NCBI RefSeq assembly: GCF_003231275.1
Contig: NZ_QKVL01000049.1
Location: forward strand, 1 to 37,590
Length of the DNA: 37,590 bases
DNA from: Pseudomonas huaxiensis
Lineage (GTDB): Bacteria; Pseudomonadota; Gammaproteobacteria; Pseudomonadales; Pseudomonadaceae
Reading direction: 5' to 3'
Shown: positions 12,264-20,109 of the stretch, one piece after another
Layout of the letters: the number at the start of each line of letters is the position of its first letter
Position numbering within the stretch: the stretch's first letter is position 1
Made by a program: the position numbers and the translations under genes
The notes under the pieces: generated by a model
Told to the model about the DNA's origin: nothing
Seen by the model: the letters and a program-made list of their open reading frames with translations, nothing else
Database searches by the model: none

Positions 12264-12475
12264 TCTGTGGCGTTGTCTTGCCTGCAAGGCTGGGGATTGC
12301 TGGTTGGTTACAGGGCCTCATCGCTGCATAGGTATCTACTCATCTCTCAGGTGACCGCAAACGTCAGCCACTTGCCATCCTGTGGGAGCTGGCTTGCCAG
12401 CGATGAGCATCACCACCAATATTGCTCACCCCACCCGGGGCTGGCCCTATGCCGCTCTATCCCGTACCATCGCGC
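12264..12475. other. Intergenic stretch between divergent operons
   Basis: No coding sequence is apparent. It holds a REP-like element at 12380-12407 (TGTGGGAGCTGGCTTGCCAG then CGATGAG) and, near 12316, a partial copy reading GCCTCATCGCTG. The promoter for the cobalamin riboswitch transcript must lie in its right part, but I could not pick confident -35 and -10 elements. Confidence 0.5.
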
Positions 12476-12670
12476 CCCGCCGGTTTCCGAAAGGAACTAA
12501 CAGGGAATTCGTCCGCGCCGCTTACTGGTGCGAAAACGGAACTGCCCCCGCAACTGTAGGCGCCGAGCCTGCTCCTTTTTCAACGCCACTGGGCCGCGCC
12601 CGGGAAGGCAGGAGCATAGCCATGACGCGCCAGTCAGGAGACCTGCCGGCCAGCAGCATCGCAAACCCGC
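12476..12670 (+). ncRNA. Cobalamin (B12) riboswitch
   Basis: Signature blocks appear in order: GGTTTCCGAAAGGAACTAA at about 12482, AGGGAA at about 12502, GGTGCGAAAACGGAACTGCC at 12527-12546, CCGCAACTGT at 12548-12557, the B12-box region GCCACTGGG at about 12584-12592, CGGGAAGGC at 12601-12609, and AGTCAGGAGACCTGCCGGC at about 12632-12650. In bacteria these RNAs shut off downstream genes when adenosylcobalamin or a related corrinoid is abundant. It precedes the importer operon by about 140 nt. Boundaries are approximate. Confidence 0.93.
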
Positions 12671-12810
12671 CGGCGGGGTGTCCGGGAAGGGCATTCCGTT
12701 TCCGCACGGCAACCGTTCACGGCTGCCCCGCGCGCTCACGCTTCTTCGGGATGTGTTTTCCAGACCTGTGCCGTCCGCCACGCACACGTTCGAATGGAGA
12801 TCGCATCCGC

Positions 12811-13827
12811 ATGCCCCTGTCCCGCCTCACGCTCGCCCTGCTCGCCAGCCTCGGCCTCGCCAGCACCGCCCTCGCCGCGCCCACCGCGTACCCACTGACC
12901 ATCGATAACTGCGGCACCCCGCTGACCTTCGACCAGGCCCCGGCACGCGCGGTCACCATCGGCCAGTCCGGCACCGAGATGTTCTACGCCCTGGGCCTTG
13001 AGCAGAAGCTGGCCGGCACCTCGCTGTGGTTCAGCGACGTGCCGGAGCGGTTCAAGGCGCAGAACGCCAAGGTCGAGCGTCTGGCCGACAACGACCCGAG
13101 CTTCGAAGCGGTGATCGGCAAGCGTCCCGGCCTGGTGGCGGTGCAGTTCGAGTGGATGGTCGGTCCGCAAGGCGTGGTCGGCACCCGCGAGCAGTTCGCC
13201 GACCTCAAGGTCCCGGCCTACCTGATGCCGTCCGACTGCGAAGGCAAGGACAACCTCAGCGGCGCCGACGGCACGCGCCTGCAGGCGTTCCAGATCGACA
13301 GCCTGTACAAAAGCATCGAGCAACTGGCGCAGATCATGGACGTCCAGGACCATGGCGACGCCGTGGTCAATGACCTGAAGACGCGCCTGGCCAAGGTCAC
13401 CGCCAGCGCCGGCCAACGCCGCGATCAGGACCAGTCGGCGGTGTTCTGGTTCTCCAGCGCCGACCTCGATATCGATCCTTACGTGGCCGGGCGCAAGGGC
13501 ATTCCCGACTTCATGCTCAACAGCCTCGGCATGCGCAACGTCATCGCCTCAGACGAAGAATGGCCCACCGTAGGCTGGGAAACCATCGCCAAGGCCAACC
13601 CGACCTTCCTCGTCATCGCCCGCATGGACCGTCGCCGCTTCCCCGCCGATGACTACCTGAAGAAGCTGGAATTCCTCAAGAACGACCCGGTCACCCGCAA
13701 CATGGACGCGGTGAAAAACGACCGCATCATCATCCTCGACGCCAACGCCATGCAGGCCAGCCTGAGCCTGGTCGACGGCATCGAAACCCTGGCCGCGGCC
13801 AGCCAGAAGCTGCGGCAGGATCACTGA
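12811..13827 (+). CDS. FecB/BtuF-type ABC transporter substrate-binding protein
   Basis: A 338-residue periplasmic binding protein of the helical-backbone (siderophore/B12/metal) class. The signal peptide MPLSRLTLALLASLGLASTALA is followed by a mature protein with the two-lobed pattern of the family (IGQSGTEMFYALGLEQKLAGTS; KRPGLVAVQFEWM). ATG 12811 follows GGAG at 12796-12799. Longer in-frame starts would run through the cobalamin riboswitch and are rejected. Riboswitch control suggests that the cargo is a corrinoid, a precursor, or a metal linked to B12 economy. It is not an obvious BtuF orthologue, so the substrate is open. Confidence 0.87.
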   Translation: MPLSRLTLALLASLGLASTALAAPTAYPLTIDNCGTPLTFDQAPARAVTIGQSGTEMFYALGLEQKLAGTSLWFSDVPERFKAQNAKVERLADNDPSFEAVIGKRPGLVAVQFEWMVGPQGVVGTREQFADLKVPAYLMPSDCEGKDNLSGADGTRLQAFQIDSLYKSIEQLAQIMDVQDHGDAVVNDLKTRLAKVTASAGQRRDQDQSAVFWFSSADLDIDPYVAGRKGIPDFMLNSLGMRNVIASDEEWPTVGWETIAKANPTFLVIARMDRRRFPADDYLKKLEFLKNDPVTRNMDAVKNDRIIILDANAMQASLSLVDGIETLAAASQKLRQDH

Positions 13828-14867
13828 TGCCCCACGCTGTCGCCCGCCTCGTCCTGCGCCTGCTGGGCCACGCCCTGTGGGTCGGCGTCCTGCTGGCGCT
13901 GGCGGTGACCCTCGCCGCCAGCATCGGTGAAACCCGCCTCGGCCTTTCCGTGGTGCTGGACGTGCTGGGCAACAAATTGTGGGGCGCCGGCCACCTGCTC
14001 GACCCCATCGACGAAGGCATCATCTGGAACTACCGGCTGCCCCGCGCACTGGTGGCCGGCGCCTGCGGGGCCGGGCTGGCGATGTCCGGCGTGGTGTTGC
14101 AGGCGCTGCTGCGCAATCCGCTGGCCGATCCGTACCTGCTGGGCATTTCCGCCGGCGCGTCGACCGGCGCGGTGCTGGTGGCGATCATCGGGGTCGGCGC
14201 CGGCACCTTGTCGATGTCCGGCGGCGCCTTTATCGGCGCCCTCGCCGCCTTCGCCCTGGTGGTGCTGCTGGCGCGCGGCGCACGCGGTGCCAGCAGCACC
14301 GGGCAGATCATCCTCGCCGGGATCGCCGGCTCGCAGTTGTTCAACGCCCTGACCTCGTTCCTGATCACCGCCTCGGCCAGCGCCGAGCAAGCCCGCGGCC
14401 TGATGTTCTGGCTGCTGGGCAACCTCAGCGGTGTGCGCTGGCCAGCGGTCGGGCTGGCGCTGCCGGTGGTGCTGCTGGGGCTGGTGCTGTGCCTGTGGCA
14501 TCGGCGCGCGCTGGACGCCTTCACCTTCGGTGCGGACGCCGCAGCGGCGCTGGGCGTTCCGGTGCGTCAGGTGCAGATCGTGCTGGTGGCGTGCGCGGCG
14601 CTGATGACTGCGGTGCTGGTGTCCATCGTCGGTTCCATCGGCTTCGTCGGCCTGGTGATTCCCCATGCCGTGCGCCTGCTGGCGGGGCCACGACACACCC
14701 GCCTGCTACCCTTGAGCGCGTTGTGCGGCGCGCTGTTCCTGATGGCGGCGGATGTGCTGTCGCGCACCCTGATCAAGGGCCAGGTGCTGCCGATCGGGGT
14801 GATCACCGCGCTGGTCGGCGCGCCTGTGTTCGCCCTGATCCTGATCCGGGGGCAACGCTCGCGATGA
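13827..14867 (+). CDS. FecCD/BtuC-type ABC transporter permease
   Basis: A 346-residue inner-membrane permease of the BtuC/FhuB/FecD family with about ten hydrophobic segments. Typical family motifs are RLPRALVAGACGAGLAMSGVVLQALLRNPLADPYLLG near the N terminus, GIAGSQLFNAL in the middle, and GFVGLVIPHAVRLL...LPLSALCGALFL near the C terminus. Its ATG shares one base with the stop of the binding-protein gene (TGATG), and its own stop overlaps the ATPase start by four bases, so the three importer genes are tightly coupled. Confidence 0.92.
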   Translation: MPHAVARLVLRLLGHALWVGVLLALAVTLAASIGETRLGLSVVLDVLGNKLWGAGHLLDPIDEGIIWNYRLPRALVAGACGAGLAMSGVVLQALLRNPLADPYLLGISAGASTGAVLVAIIGVGAGTLSMSGGAFIGALAAFALVVLLARGARGASSTGQIILAGIAGSQLFNALTSFLITASASAEQARGLMFWLLGNLSGVRWPAVGLALPVVLLGLVLCLWHRRALDAFTFGADAAAALGVPVRQVQIVLVACAALMTAVLVSIVGSIGFVGLVIPHAVRLLAGPRHTRLLPLSALCGALFLMAADVLSRTLIKGQVLPIGVITALVGAPVFALILIRGQRSR

Positions 14868-15655
14868 ATGCCTTCGAGCCGACACAGCACTGCGCCGCCC
14901 TCGCCTGTACGGGCCTGGGTTACCAGATCAAAGGCACGCCGTTGGTGGCGGAGGTGGACCTGCAGGTCCGCCCGGGCGAAACCCTCGGTATCGTCGGGCC
15001 CAACGGCTCGGGCAAGTCCACCCTGTTGAGGTTGCTCGCCGGCTTGCTCAAGCCTCACAGCGGCGAAGTCCGGCTCAACGATCAGCCGCTGGCGAAGCTG
15101 CGCCGTGGCGAAATCGCCCGGCTGCTGGCGGTGGTGGAGCAACAGGCCAACACCGATGACGCCATCAGCGTGCGCGACGCTGTCGAGCTGGGCCGCACGC
15201 CCTGGCTGTCGGCGCTGTCGCCATGGAGCACGGCCGATGACGCCATCGTCGCCCAGGCATTGCAGGCGGTGGCCATGGCGCACCTGGCGCAGCGCACCTG
15301 GCACAGCCTCTCCGGCGGCGAACGCCAGCGCGTGCACATCGCCCGCGCCCTGGCCCAGCAGCCGCGCATCCTGCTGCTGGACGAGCCGACCAACCACCTC
15401 GATATCCAGCAGCAACTGAGCATCCTGCACCTGGTGCGAGCGCTGCCGGTGACTACATTGATCGCCCTGCACGACCTCAACCAGGCGCTGGACTGCGACC
15501 GCCTCGCGGTGATGCAGCACGGCCGGCTGGTGGCCCTAGGCACGCCGCTGGAAGTCCTGACCCCACAACGCCTGCACGACACCTTCGGCGTGCACGGCCA
15601 TTTCATTGACGATCCGCTGGACGGCAGCCGCTTCCTGCGCCTGCGTCCGCGCTGA
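14864..15655 (+). CDS. FecE/BtuD-type ABC transporter ATP-binding protein
   Basis: A 263-residue ATPase completing the importer. Walker A is GPNGSGKST at about residues 46-54, the signature is LSGGERQRVHIARAL, Walker B is ILLLDEPTNHLD, and the switch histidine is in ALHDLNQA. This set matches the siderophore/cobalamin importer branch. ATG 14864 overlaps the permease stop (ATGA); an alternative ATG is four bases further but out of frame. The cupredoxin gene follows 18 bases after the stop, so it is in the same transcript. Confidence 0.92.
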   Translation: MNAFEPTQHCAALACTGLGYQIKGTPLVAEVDLQVRPGETLGIVGPNGSGKSTLLRLLAGLLKPHSGEVRLNDQPLAKLRRGEIARLLAVVEQQANTDDAISVRDAVELGRTPWLSALSPWSTADDAIVAQALQAVAMAHLAQRTWHSLSGGERQRVHIARALAQQPRILLLDEPTNHLDIQQQLSILHLVRALPVTTLIALHDLNQALDCDRLAVMQHGRLVALGTPLEVLTPQRLHDTFGVHGHFIDDPLDGSRFLRLRPR

Positions 15656-15673
15656 TTTTTTTCGAGGTATCCG

Positions 15674-16111
15674 ATGCCCCTTCTTTCCAGGCTGGCGTTG
15701 CTGGCCCTGCTGTCCAGCCCCGTGGCCATGGCCGAGGTCCACGAGGTGAAAATGCTCAACCGTGGCGCCGCCGGTGCCATGGTCTACGAGCCGGATTTCC
15801 TGCGCCTGCAACCCGGCGACAGCGTGCGCTTCCTGTCCACCCAGAGCGGCCATAACGCCGCGACCATCGACGGCCTGCTGCCCGCCGGCGCCGAGCCGTT
15901 CAAGAGCAAGATCAACCAGCCGCTGGAAGTGAAATTCGACGTTCCGGGTTTCTATGGCATCCAGTGCAGCCCCCATGTGTCGATGGGCATGGTCATGGCG
16001 ATCCAGGTCGGTGAGCCGGACACTGCGACGCCGGTGCCGCCCGCCAGCCTCAATCCCCGCGCCAGCCAGCGCCTGACCACCATCATCCAGCGCGAACTGC
16101 CGCCACGCTGA
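15674..16111 (+). CDS. Pseudoazurin-like periplasmic cupredoxin
   Basis: A 145-residue exported blue-copper protein. The signal peptide MPLLSRLALLALLSSPVAMA leaves a mature chain starting EVHEVKML. The type-1 copper ligands are all present: His60, Cys98, His101 and Met106, in SGHNA and YGIQCSPHVSMGM. After removal of 20 residues these become 40, 78, 81 and 86, the numbering of classical pseudoazurin. Pseudoazurins shuttle electrons in the periplasm, usually to nitrite or nitrous-oxide reductases, but no such enzyme is visible here. Its place in a cobalamin-riboswitch operon between an importer and a porin is unusual; its partner is unknown. Confidence 0.87.
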   Translation: MPLLSRLALLALLSSPVAMAEVHEVKMLNRGAAGAMVYEPDFLRLQPGDSVRFLSTQSGHNAATIDGLLPAGAEPFKSKINQPLEVKFDVPGFYGIQCSPHVSMGMVMAIQVGEPDTATPVPPASLNPRASQRLTTIIQRELPPR

Positions 16112-16146
16112 ACCGCGATTTTCATCTGCTACGGAAGGATCCGCCC

Positions 16147-17484
16147 GTGATCAAGCTCCACCACCTCGCCCTGGCCCTCGCGGCCCCGGCGCTGGCTCAT
16201 GCCGAATCGGCCCAGGACCAGGCCAACGGCTTTATCGAAGACAGCACCTGGCTGCTGCTCAACCGCAGCGTGTTCGACCAGCGCGACTACCGTCATGGCG
16301 CCCGCAGCAACGGCGCGCGCAACGCCTACAAACCCCGCGACCAACGCAACGGCGCCGCCGAAGAATGGGCCTATGGCCTGATGGGCAGCGTGCAATCGGG
16401 CTTTACCCAAGGCACCGTCGGGGTTGGCGTCGACGCCCACCTCTACTACGCACGACAACTGGACAGCGGCGGCGGCCGCGCCGGCAAGGTGCGGCTGCTG
16501 GGCCTGGACAACGAAGGTCATCCCAAGGACAACGCGGCGCGCGGTGGCGCAGCGGTCAAACTACGCTGGTCCAACACCACCCTGAGCTACGGCGAGCAAC
16601 GGGTGAAGACGCCGGTCTTCAGTTCCTCCGACAGCCGCCTGCTGCCGGAAACCGCCACCGGGTTTTTCCTCACCAGCCAGGAAATCCCCAACGTCAAACT
16701 GGTCGGCGGCCACTTCAATGAAAGCACCGACCGCAACGCCTCCAGCCATGACCGCGGCTTCGTGGTGAACTACTCCAACGGCAAACAGGGCAACAGTTTC
16801 GACCTGGCCGGCGTGGTCTACGACGGCGTGCCGGGCCTGGTGACCAGCCTCTACACCTCGCGCTACGAAGACAGCTGGCGTCAGCACTACCTCAGCGCCA
16901 GCTACCGCAAGCCGCTGGCCGACGACCGCTCGCTGGGACTGGACCTCAACCTCTACCGCACGAGCGATACCGGCAAAGCGCTGTCGGGTGAAATCGACAA
17001 CACCACCTGGAGCCTGATATCGAACTACCGCAGCGGCGCCCACACCTTCAGCCTCGGCTACCAGGCGGTGGACGGCAACACGCCGTTCGACTACGTCACC
17101 CGTGGCGCCGTCTACATCAGCAACGCCGTGCAACTGTCCGACTTCAACGCCCCGAACGAACGCTCCTGGCAGGCGCGTTACGACCTGGCGATGCAGTCCT
17201 TCGGCGTGCCCGGGCTGGTGTTCAGCGCGTTGTATGTACGCGGCAGCGGGATCGACGGCAGTCATGTCGATCCACGGGGTGGTTATGCCTGGCTGGGGTA
17301 TGGCGAGGGTGGCCGGCATTGGGAACGGGATCTGGAAGCCCGTTATGTGGTGCAGAGCGGCCCGGCGAAAAACCTGGCGCTGTCGCTGCGGCACAGTGTG
17401 CATCGGGGGAATGCGGCGCAGGCGGAGACCGATGCCGATCAGGTGCGGTTGGCGGTTGAGTATCCGTTGAGTGGTGGGTTCTGA
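16147..17484 (+). CDS. OprD-family outer-membrane porin
   Basis: A 445-residue outer-membrane channel of the OprD family. It starts with GTG 16147, preceded by GGAAGGAT at about 16132-16139, and has a signal peptide ending ALAHA. The mature protein begins ESAQDQANGFIEDSTWLLLN, and later blocks such as RDYRHGARSN, NAYKPRDQRNGAAEEWAYG, FTQGTVGVGVDAHLY and a C terminus ending in Phe are characteristic. OprD porins admit small solutes such as amino acids and organic acids. Being the last gene of the riboswitch operon, it may be the outer-membrane entry route for whatever the importer takes in; that link is inferred. Confidence 0.87.
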   Translation: MIKLHHLALALAAPALAHAESAQDQANGFIEDSTWLLLNRSVFDQRDYRHGARSNGARNAYKPRDQRNGAAEEWAYGLMGSVQSGFTQGTVGVGVDAHLYYARQLDSGGGRAGKVRLLGLDNEGHPKDNAARGGAAVKLRWSNTTLSYGEQRVKTPVFSSSDSRLLPETATGFFLTSQEIPNVKLVGGHFNESTDRNASSHDRGFVVNYSNGKQGNSFDLAGVVYDGVPGLVTSLYTSRYEDSWRQHYLSASYRKPLADDRSLGLDLNLYRTSDTGKALSGEIDNTTWSLISNYRSGAHTFSLGYQAVDGNTPFDYVTRGAVYISNAVQLSDFNAPNERSWQARYDLAMQSFGVPGLVFSALYVRGSGIDGSHVDPRGGYAWLGYGEGGRHWERDLEARYVVQSGPAKNLALSLRHSVHRGNAAQAETDADQVRLAVEYPLSGGF

Positions 17485-17487
17485 GGA

Positions 17488-17572
17488 GCCTCATCGCTGG
17501 CGAGCCAGCTCCCACAAGGGACTGTGGCGTCCACAAATCCCTGTGGGAGCCGGCTTGCCGGCGATGAGGCCC
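17488..17572. repeat. Inverted pair of REP elements
   Basis: Two facing copies of a REP sequence: GCCTCATCGCTGGCGAGCCA starting at 17488, running through CTCCCACA, and the opposite-facing TGTGGGAGCCGGCTTGCCGG ending GCGATGAGGC near 17570. They could fold into a long cruciform between two convergent genes and may end or stabilise transcripts. Confidence 0.75.
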
Positions 17573-17574
17573 CC

Positions 17575-18078
17575 TCAGACAGCCAATTCCATATGCGTAG
17601 TCCGCCAAACCGGATCGTCCTCCACGTCCAAAATCCGAAACCCCTGCCGCTGCCAGAACTCGATGGCCCCCGGCAAAAACGGATGGGTGTGCAGGTACAG
17701 CACCTCCACACCCTGCTCCACCGCCAATGCCTTCAGCGCCTCGTACAAGCGCCGCGCCAACCCGCCCCGCCGGTACGCCGGCTCGACGAACAAGCGCACC
17801 ACCTCAACCACCCGCCGCCCGCGATAGTCGAGCTGGGCAAAGCGGTGGTCATACGGCAGATAACCGATGGCCGCGACGATGCGTTCGCCGTCCCGGGCAA
17901 TCAGAAAACGCCCCTGCGCGGGCGCCAGGTAACTACCCGCAAAATCCGCCAGATCAGCCGGCATCGGCGAATCAGCCAGCATCGGAAAGATCACCGCGCG
18001 GGCGGCCATGACAAAAGCCACCGTAGCGGCAATAGAGCCCTCGCCCGGCGCCTCAATGCGGACATCCACCGCACTCAT
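17575..18078 (-). CDS. GNAT-family N-acetyltransferase
   Basis: A 167-residue acetyltransferase. The acetyl-CoA-binding core is at VEVVRLFVEPAYRRGGLARR, followed by LYEALKALAVEQGVEVLYLHTH and a C-terminal FWQRQGFRILDVED strand typical of the fold. I chose ATG 18078 (MSAVDVRIEAP); an in-frame start at 18162 would add 28 non-homologous-looking residues. The substrate (amine, amino acid, antibiotic or protein) cannot be told from sequence. It is a single gene on the minus strand, convergent with the OprD gene and divergent from the TPR gene. Confidence 0.82.
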   Translation of the reverse strand: MSAVDVRIEAPGEGSIAATVAFVMAARAVIFPMLADSPMPADLADFAGSYLAPAQGRFLIARDGERIVAAIGYLPYDHRFAQLDYRGRRVVEVVRLFVEPAYRRGGLARRLYEALKALAVEQGVEVLYLHTHPFLPGAIEFWQRQGFRILDVEDDPVWRTTHMELAV

Positions 18079-18194
18079 GTCAATAAGCCACAAAAAAAGC
18101 CCGGATTTGCTTGACCCACTCCAGAAACCTCCCATTAAATCCGCGAACTCTAACAAAAACATCGGCCGCCGCCCGGCATCTTCAAGGACGCCCC

Positions 18195-18797
18195 ATGCTC
18201 AGCACCGTCATCGATAACGCACGCGTCCTCGAACTCAACAACCAGGCCGTGCATTACAGAAACCACGGTTACCTGGACAAAGCGCAAGACTGTTTCCTCG
18301 AAGCCCTGGCCCTGGCCGAAGCCATCGACGGTTTCGATCTGGCCAGCCTGGCGACCGTGCGCAACGGTTTGGCCGGCCTGCGTTGGGCGCAGCAGCGGCA
18401 TGCCGAAGCGCTGGCACTTTACCTCGACGTGCTGCGCAGCCGCGAAGCGCTGTTTTCCCCCAGCCACATGGTAGTCGGGCAGAGCCTGCAAACCCTGGGC
18501 AACTGCTACCTGGAACTGGGCCAACTGGCCGACGCCGCGCAAGCGCTGGAGCGCGCCGTGCAGGTCTACCGCGAAGACACCCCCGATGATCTCGCGCCCG
18601 TCGGAGCCTGCCTCGCCTCGCTGGGCGCGGCCCACCTGCAACAAGAGAACCTCGCCCAAGCGCACAAGGCGCTCGGCGAAGCCCTCGGCATCTATCAGGT
18701 ACAACGGCCGCGGGACGAGCAGGTCATCGCCGTGCTCTGCGAGCAGTTGAAAGCCATCGAAAGCCGCGCCAAGGGCGCGTGGTGGCGCTTCTGGTGA
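18195..18797 (+). CDS. Tetratricopeptide-repeat protein
   Basis: A 200-residue protein made of consecutive TPR-like helical pairs, e.g. LNNQAVHYRNHGYLDKAQDC, LATVRNGLAGLRWAQQRHAE, and LQTLGNCYLELGQLADAAQA. It has no signal peptide or membrane segment, so it is probably a cytoplasmic protein-binding scaffold. Start ATG 18195 precedes the first repeat; the 28 in-frame residues upstream look non-coding. No catalytic motif is visible. It stands alone between a divergent acetyltransferase gene and the LysR gene. Confidence 0.75.
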   Translation: MLSTVIDNARVLELNNQAVHYRNHGYLDKAQDCFLEALALAEAIDGFDLASLATVRNGLAGLRWAQQRHAEALALYLDVLRSREALFSPSHMVVGQSLQTLGNCYLELGQLADAAQALERAVQVYREDTPDDLAPVGACLASLGAAHLQQENLAQAHKALGEALGIYQVQRPRDEQVIAVLCEQLKAIESRAKGAWWRFW

Positions 18798-18895
18798 GGC
18801 GGCGCTACCGCTGACGCACAATCCTGAGCACGGTCGGCCAAGAAGGATTATTCTGCAAAAACATTTCCCCGGCTCAGAGTATGTGAGAAGCGAAT

Positions 18896-19798
18896 ATGAA
18901 GATCGATGACATGGACGCCTTTGTCGCCGTCATCCGCTGCCAGTCGACCAACCTCGCCGCCGAGGCGTTGCAGTTGACCCAGCCGGCGATCACGCGGCGG
19001 GTGCAGAATTTCGAGGAAGATCTGGGCGCCAATCTGCTGGATCGCAACACCAAGCCGCTCAAGCCGACGCCCATGGGCTGGCGGGTGTATGAGCAGTGCA
19101 AAGCGATCCTGCGGGAGATCGACACCCTGCGCGAGCTGGTCGCCAGCGACGGTGCGCCCAGCGGCACATTGCGGCTGGGCGTGCCGCAGACCATCGGCGA
19201 CGTGGTACTGCTCGATGCCCTGGCGCAGATCCGCGAGGCGTACCCGGACCTTCGCACCTCGGTGGTCAGCGGCTGGGGCAGTTCGCTGATCGCCAAGATG
19301 GAAAACGGCGATCTGGACGCTGCCGCCGCGCTCTTCCCCACCGGCAAGATTTTCCCCGAGGGCATCGCCAGCCGGTCCATCGGCCGCATGCAGTTGCGGG
19401 TGGTGGCGGCCAAGGGCACGGCAACCAAGCGCAGCTACAAGCTCAAGGACTGTTACCTGCGGGGCTGGGTGCTGAACCCGGATGGCTGCGGTTTCCGCGC
19501 CGGCTTGCAGCGGGCGCTGAGCGAACAGGGACTGTCGTTGCAGATCAACCTGGAGACCTTCGGCACCGAGCTGCAATTGGGCCTGGTGGCCAACGGTCAG
19601 GGCCTGGGCCTGGTGCCGGAGCCGCTGCTCGCCACCAGTCGCCACCGCGATCAACTGGAGGTCCTCAACGTCAGCGACTTCAAGCCGCAAGTGGACCTGT
19701 GGCTGTTCCATCCGCGCTACCTGGGCAACCTGCAGGAGCCGGTGGAGTTGTTCGGCGCGGTCTCGGCGCAGCGCCTGGATGGCAACAAAATATCCTGA
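18896..19798 (+). CDS. LysR-family transcriptional regulator
   Basis: A 300-residue regulator. The N-terminal winged helix-turn-helix is MDAFVAVIRCQSTNLAAEALQLTQPAITRRVQNFEEDLG in outline (residues about 6-45), followed by the linker helix and a co-inducer domain (GTLRLGVPQTIGDVVLLDAL onward). It lies on the same strand just upstream of the amine-oxidase operon, separated by about 290 nt that include that operon's promoter. It may therefore control that operon and perhaps the similar promoter at 25065, which is an inference from position only. Confidence 0.9.
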   Translation: MKIDDMDAFVAVIRCQSTNLAAEALQLTQPAITRRVQNFEEDLGANLLDRNTKPLKPTPMGWRVYEQCKAILREIDTLRELVASDGAPSGTLRLGVPQTIGDVVLLDALAQIREAYPDLRTSVVSGWGSSLIAKMENGDLDAAAALFPTGKIFPEGIASRSIGRMQLRVVAAKGTATKRSYKLKDCYLRGWVLNPDGCGFRAGLQRALSEQGLSLQINLETFGTELQLGLVANGQGLGLVPEPLLATSRHRDQLEVLNVSDFKPQVDLWLFHPRYLGNLQEPVELFGAVSAQRLDGNKIS

Positions 19799-19834
19799 TC
19801 GCATGTTATAAAACGATCTTTATGTCATTTTCTG

Positions 19835-19918
19835 ATAATTAACTTAGAACCAAAAAGCCTTTCACAAGCGCCTTTCAGACGCTTATGTTCGCATTACCGA
19901 CCCCAACCTGGTGGAGGC
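19835..19918 (+). promoter_or_regulatory. Shared promoter/leader element, copy A
   Basis: From ATAATTA at 19835 through CTTTCACA (about 19858), CGACCCC (about 19898) and GGTGGAGGC at 19910-19918, this stretch aligns with 25065-25155 ahead of the monooxygenase operon. The first 32 bases align without gaps with about three quarters identical. The AT-rich sequence to its left (19803-19845) looks like an activator-dependent promoter. After the element, GGTGGAGGCA and TGCCACCGCC (19910-19940) can form a ten-pair stem with one mismatch. It belongs to the leader of the oxidase operon; function unknown. Confidence 0.5.
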
Positions 19919-19920
19919 AA

Positions 19921-20109
19921 ATGGATTTCTGCCACCGCCAGCGGGTCTGCCCTTTCCGCTTCTCCCGCCTTTGCGGCATTTCCCTGGCCGTGTGCAGAAC
20001 GCCGACATCCCAACCTCGCGGTTGCCTGTCGGGTCGTGCTGCCTTTCCCCTTCGCGCAGCGCACCTCCGGCAACCTTATGGAGATACGCGACATGGGGCT
20101 CACCCGTAG
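19921..20109 (+). CDS. Possible cysteine-rich leader peptide ORF
   Basis: A 62-codon frame starting ATG 19921, three bases after GGAGG. The peptide begins MDFCHRQRVCPFRFSRLCGI and has five cysteines in its first 35 residues. Its stop (20107-20109) lies 14-16 bases inside the oxidase gene, whose ATG is at 20093, so translation of the two could be coupled. Cysteine-containing leader peptides are known to sense cysteine supply in other bacteria. Against it: the frame is GC-rich DNA where chance ORFs are common, and an overlapping open frame exists. I recognise no family. Confidence 0.3.
   Translation: MDFCHRQRVCPFRFSRLCGISLAVCRTPTSQPRGCLSGRAAFPLRAAHLRQPYGDTRHGAHP

Noticed and set aside
12382..12810. 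N-terminal extension of the FecB-type binding protein
   Set aside because: The in-frame extension would translate the cobalamin riboswitch and would hide the signal peptide. ATG 12811 has its own ribosome site.
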